Of a stretch of DNA of 6,038 nucleotides, positions 4,167 through 6,038 are shown piece by piece. The translations under genes and the position numbers were made by a program. The stretch lies in NCBI GenBank assembly GCA_937872125.1, contig CALMNY010000432.1:1-6038 (forward strand), given 5' to 3'. The number at the start of each line of letters is the position of its first letter. The stretch's first letter is position 1. Source of the stretch: an uncultured Candidatus Competibacteraceae bacterium. GTDB lineage: Bacteria; Pseudomonadota; Gammaproteobacteria; Competibacterales; Competibacteraceae. The notes under the pieces were generated by a model. The model was not told the origin of the DNA and searched no databases. It saw only the letters and a program-made list of their open reading frames with translations.

Positions 4167-5873
4167 TCACTTTTCCAGGACATACCGCCCCGGCGCTGCT
4201 TCCAGGGGCGGATAGTCAGCGCTGCCGAACGGCGGCGGCGGTCCCAGCGGACCGCAGCGTTCGCTCAGCCAGCGCGTCCAGTCTTCCCACCAGGAGCCGG
4301 ACGCTTTTTCGGTTTTTTCCCGCCATGCCGCTGCATCGCTCCGGTGAGTGGCGTCGCCGACCCAGTAGCGCCGCTTGGGCGGCGTGACGGGTGGGTTGAT
4401 GATGCCGAGAATGTGGCCGGACGTGGCCAGCACGTAGCGCGCCGGCCCGCCGGTCAGGCCGCACAGCCGGAAGGTCTGCTTCCAGGGCGCGATGTGATCC
4501 TGCTCTGCTCCCACTACGTATAACGGTTGCTGGATCGTGCCCAGGTCGAGCCGCCGCCCGCCGAGGTCCAGACTGCCCTGCGCCAGCCGATTGTTCAAAT
4601 AGAGTTCGCGCAGGTAAAACTCGTGCATCGCCGCCGGCATCCGCGTGGTGTCGCAGTTCCAGAACAGCACGTCGCTGGGCGGCAGTTCCTCGCCGTACAG
4701 ATAGCTATGGATCACGTAGTGCCAGATCAGGTTGTTGGGCCGCAACAGGCGGAACGCGCCCGCCATGTCGGCGCCGTCCAGATAGCCGGCCGCGTTCATG
4801 CGCTGCTTGAGGAATTCAAAGCTGGATTCGCTTAAAAACGCCCCGATTTCGCCCGGATCGCTGAAATCCACCAGGGTGGTGAATGTAGTCCAGTGCGCAA
4901 CCGGATGGGTGGCGCGGTCGGCGGGATCGGCATTCAACCAGGCCAGCAGCATCGCCAGCGCGGGCCCGCCCAGGCAGTAGCCCGTGGCGTGAACCTGGGG
5001 GACGCCGCAGATGGCGCGGGCCGCCTCCAGCGCCGGCCGCAGGCCCTGCAACAGGTAATCATCCAGCGTCATGGCCCGGGCCTCGGGACCGGGATTTTTC
5101 CAACTGGTGATGAACACGGTGAAGCCCTGACCGACCAGATAACGAACCAGGCTGTTCTCCGGGCTGAGGTCCATGATGTAGTACTTGTTGATCCACGGCG
5201 CGACCAGCACGACCGGCATGGCGCGAACCTGGTCGGTGGCTGGTGCGTACTGGATCAGTTCTAGCAGCTCGTTGCGCAACACCACTTGGCCTGGTGTGGC
5301 GGCCAGATCGCGGCCCACCTGGAACGCATCCGGCTCGACCATCCGCACATCCTCAACGGCGGCATCGCGCAGCCAGTGTTGCAACCCCCAGAGGATGCTG
5401 TAGCCATGGCTGGCGAACGCGCGCCGCAGCGCTTCGGGATTGGTCCAGAAGAAGTTGGAGGGCGCGATGGCGTCCAGCCATTGCCGAACCCAGAACGCCG
5501 CGCGCCGCCGCCGGGTCGGGTCTATGTCCTCGGTGGTGTAAATGGCGTCTTCCAGCCAGCGGCCATAGAGTAGATAGATTTCCTTGAGATAGGCGAAGCC
5601 GGGATGGTCCATCCAGGCCGGGTCTTGAAAGCGTTGGTCGTGGATGACAGCGGGTATGGCCGGCTCGCTACGGAGGCCCAGACTGGTTCGGGCGAAATGC
5701 TCGTGAACCCGGTGCGTGTCCAGGGCCAGCCCGTGCAGGCTGGCGGCCAGCCGCTCCGGTTGCCGCAACCAGGCCTGCTGCACCGCCAGGCTGGAACCGA
5801 TGATGTCGAAGGGGTCCAGCGGTGACCCCGATGAGGGAGAAGCGGAAGGCGTGTCGGACGACTGGGCGTTCAT
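4167..5873 (-). CDS. phaC: Class I-type polyhydroxyalkanoate synthase
   Basis: This 568-residue enzyme polymerises hydroxyacyl-CoA, typically 3-hydroxybutyryl-CoA, into PHA on the storage granule. Length and layout match class I synthases: an N-terminal domain to about residue 200, then an alpha/beta-hydrolase core. The lipase-like box is GYCLGG (298-303), with nucleophile Cys300. The other catalytic residues are Asp459 in AEQDHIAPW and His487 in TSGHILGI, spaced as in the well-studied Cupriavidus enzyme. Further marks are PWINKYYIMDLSPENSLVRYL (226-246), SWKNPG (257-262) and FWNCDTTRMP (404-413). The first 20 residues are Ser/Pro-rich. AGGAG (5881-5885, reverse) is 7 nt before the ATG, which supports this start. 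No phaA, phaB, phaE or phasin gene adjoins it, so precursor supply is encoded elsewhere. The gene upstream ends 60 nt before it on the same strand. A class II enzyme cannot be fully excluded. Confidence 0.95.
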   Translation of the reverse strand: MNAQSSDTPSASPSSGSPLDPFDIIGSSLAVQQAWLRQPERLAASLHGLALDTHRVHEHFARTSLGLRSEPAIPAVIHDQRFQDPAWMDHPGFAYLKEIYLLYGRWLEDAIYTTEDIDPTRRRRAAFWVRQWLDAIAPSNFFWTNPEALRRAFASHGYSILWGLQHWLRDAAVEDVRMVEPDAFQVGRDLAATPGQVVLRNELLELIQYAPATDQVRAMPVVLVAPWINKYYIMDLSPENSLVRYLVGQGFTVFITSWKNPGPEARAMTLDDYLLQGLRPALEAARAICGVPQVHATGYCLGGPALAMLLAWLNADPADRATHPVAHWTTFTTLVDFSDPGEIGAFLSESSFEFLKQRMNAAGYLDGADMAGAFRLLRPNNLIWHYVIHSYLYGEELPPSDVLFWNCDTTRMPAAMHEFYLRELYLNNRLAQGSLDLGGRRLDLGTIQQPLYVVGAEQDHIAPWKQTFRLCGLTGGPARYVLATSGHILGIINPPVTPPKRRYWVGDATHRSDAAAWREKTEKASGSWWEDWTRWLSERCGPLGPPPPFGSADYPPLEAAPGRYVLEK

Positions 5874-5933
5874 GCGGATTCTCCTGCGCCACGGGGGAAG
5901 GGGCGCCGTTTTTTCCCTGCTTATTGTAATCCA

Positions 5934-6038
5934 TTAGCCGCCCGGTGGCCGGGTGAGACGCCAGCACTGGTGAATTTTCGGGTGGCGGGCGAAGTCGGGT
6001 GGCAGGGTGCGCCGGCTCCAGTCCTCGATATCGAGCTC
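5934..6038 (-). CDS. C-terminal fragment of an unidentified protein
   Basis: From the right edge, the frame beginning at base 6038 reads 34 codons and stops at TAA (5934-5936). The peptide includes DIEDWSRRTLPPDF and ends WRLTRPPGG. Its composition (Trp, Arg, Asp, Pro) and mostly G/C third positions look like real coding sequence, but the other two minus-strand frames are also open over this short length, so the frame choice is a judgement. It ends 60 nt before the phaC start and could be in the same operon. I do not recognise the family. Confidence 0.5.
   Translation of the reverse strand, partial: ELDIEDWSRRTLPPDFARHPKIHQCWRLTRPPGG

Noticed and set aside
4057..4215. Plus-strand small frame with an AAAGGAG site upstream
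   Set aside because: Its peptide (EIPLLGKEGWRTAPGWF) is the translation of the double palindrome at 4081-4115, and the end overlaps phaC antisense. It is repeat-derived.
6023..6038. Adjacent GATATC and GAGCTC restriction-site-like bases at the right end, as in a cloning vector
   Set aside because: They read in frame as part of the coding-like C-terminal fragment, so native sequence is the simpler explanation.

Overview
The window looks like chromosomal DNA of a GC-rich, PHA-storing proteobacterium, most likely a gammaproteobacterium. The reasons are a class I-type PHA synthase, a DUF1285 protein, a periplasmic Slt-type lytic transglycosylase, high GC at third codon positions, and REP-like palindromes between genes. 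A Competibacter/Contendobacter-like organism would fit, but that is a guess from gene content and not a phylogenetic result.

Layout. (1) Bases 1-1886, minus strand: a two-gene unit of a DUF1285 protein (1278-1886) followed, after its stop and one codon, by a GTG-started gene for an unrecognised membrane-anchored protein that runs off the left edge (1-1274). A 27-nt near-perfect palindrome lies on the DUF1285 start codon. (2) 1887-1982: a short gap with a GC-rich hairpin. (3) 1983-2660, minus strand: a lytic transglycosylase with a signal peptide. (4) 2661-3458: a divergent intergenic region of about 800 bp. Its left part is GC-rich and folds into several hairpins just upstream of the transglycosylase. 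Its middle (about 2905-3300) is an AT-rich island of roughly 23% GC (hand count over 2941-3300). The island holds a near-consensus sigma70 promoter, a tiny ORF and an imperfect hairpin. (5) 3459-4019, plus strand: a PduO-type ATP:cob(I)alamin adenosyltransferase. (6) 4020-4166: a convergent gap filled by three different repeats in a row (heptamer array, GTAG-headed REP-like palindrome, double palindrome). (7) 4167-5873, minus strand: PHA synthase phaC, without phaA, phaB or a phasin gene in view. (8) 5934-6038, minus strand: the C-terminal end of an unidentified protein that may be co-transcribed with phaC.

How the genes could work together. No single pathway links them all. Adenosylcobalamin made by the adenosyltransferase could serve methylmalonyl-CoA mutase, which can feed propionyl-CoA into PHA, so a metabolic link between the two convergent genes is possible but inferred. 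The transglycosylase and the DUF1285 pair look like independent cell-envelope or unknown-function units. The least explained parts are the regulatory DNA and RNA: the structured leader, the AT-rich mini transcription unit and the palindrome over a start codon.
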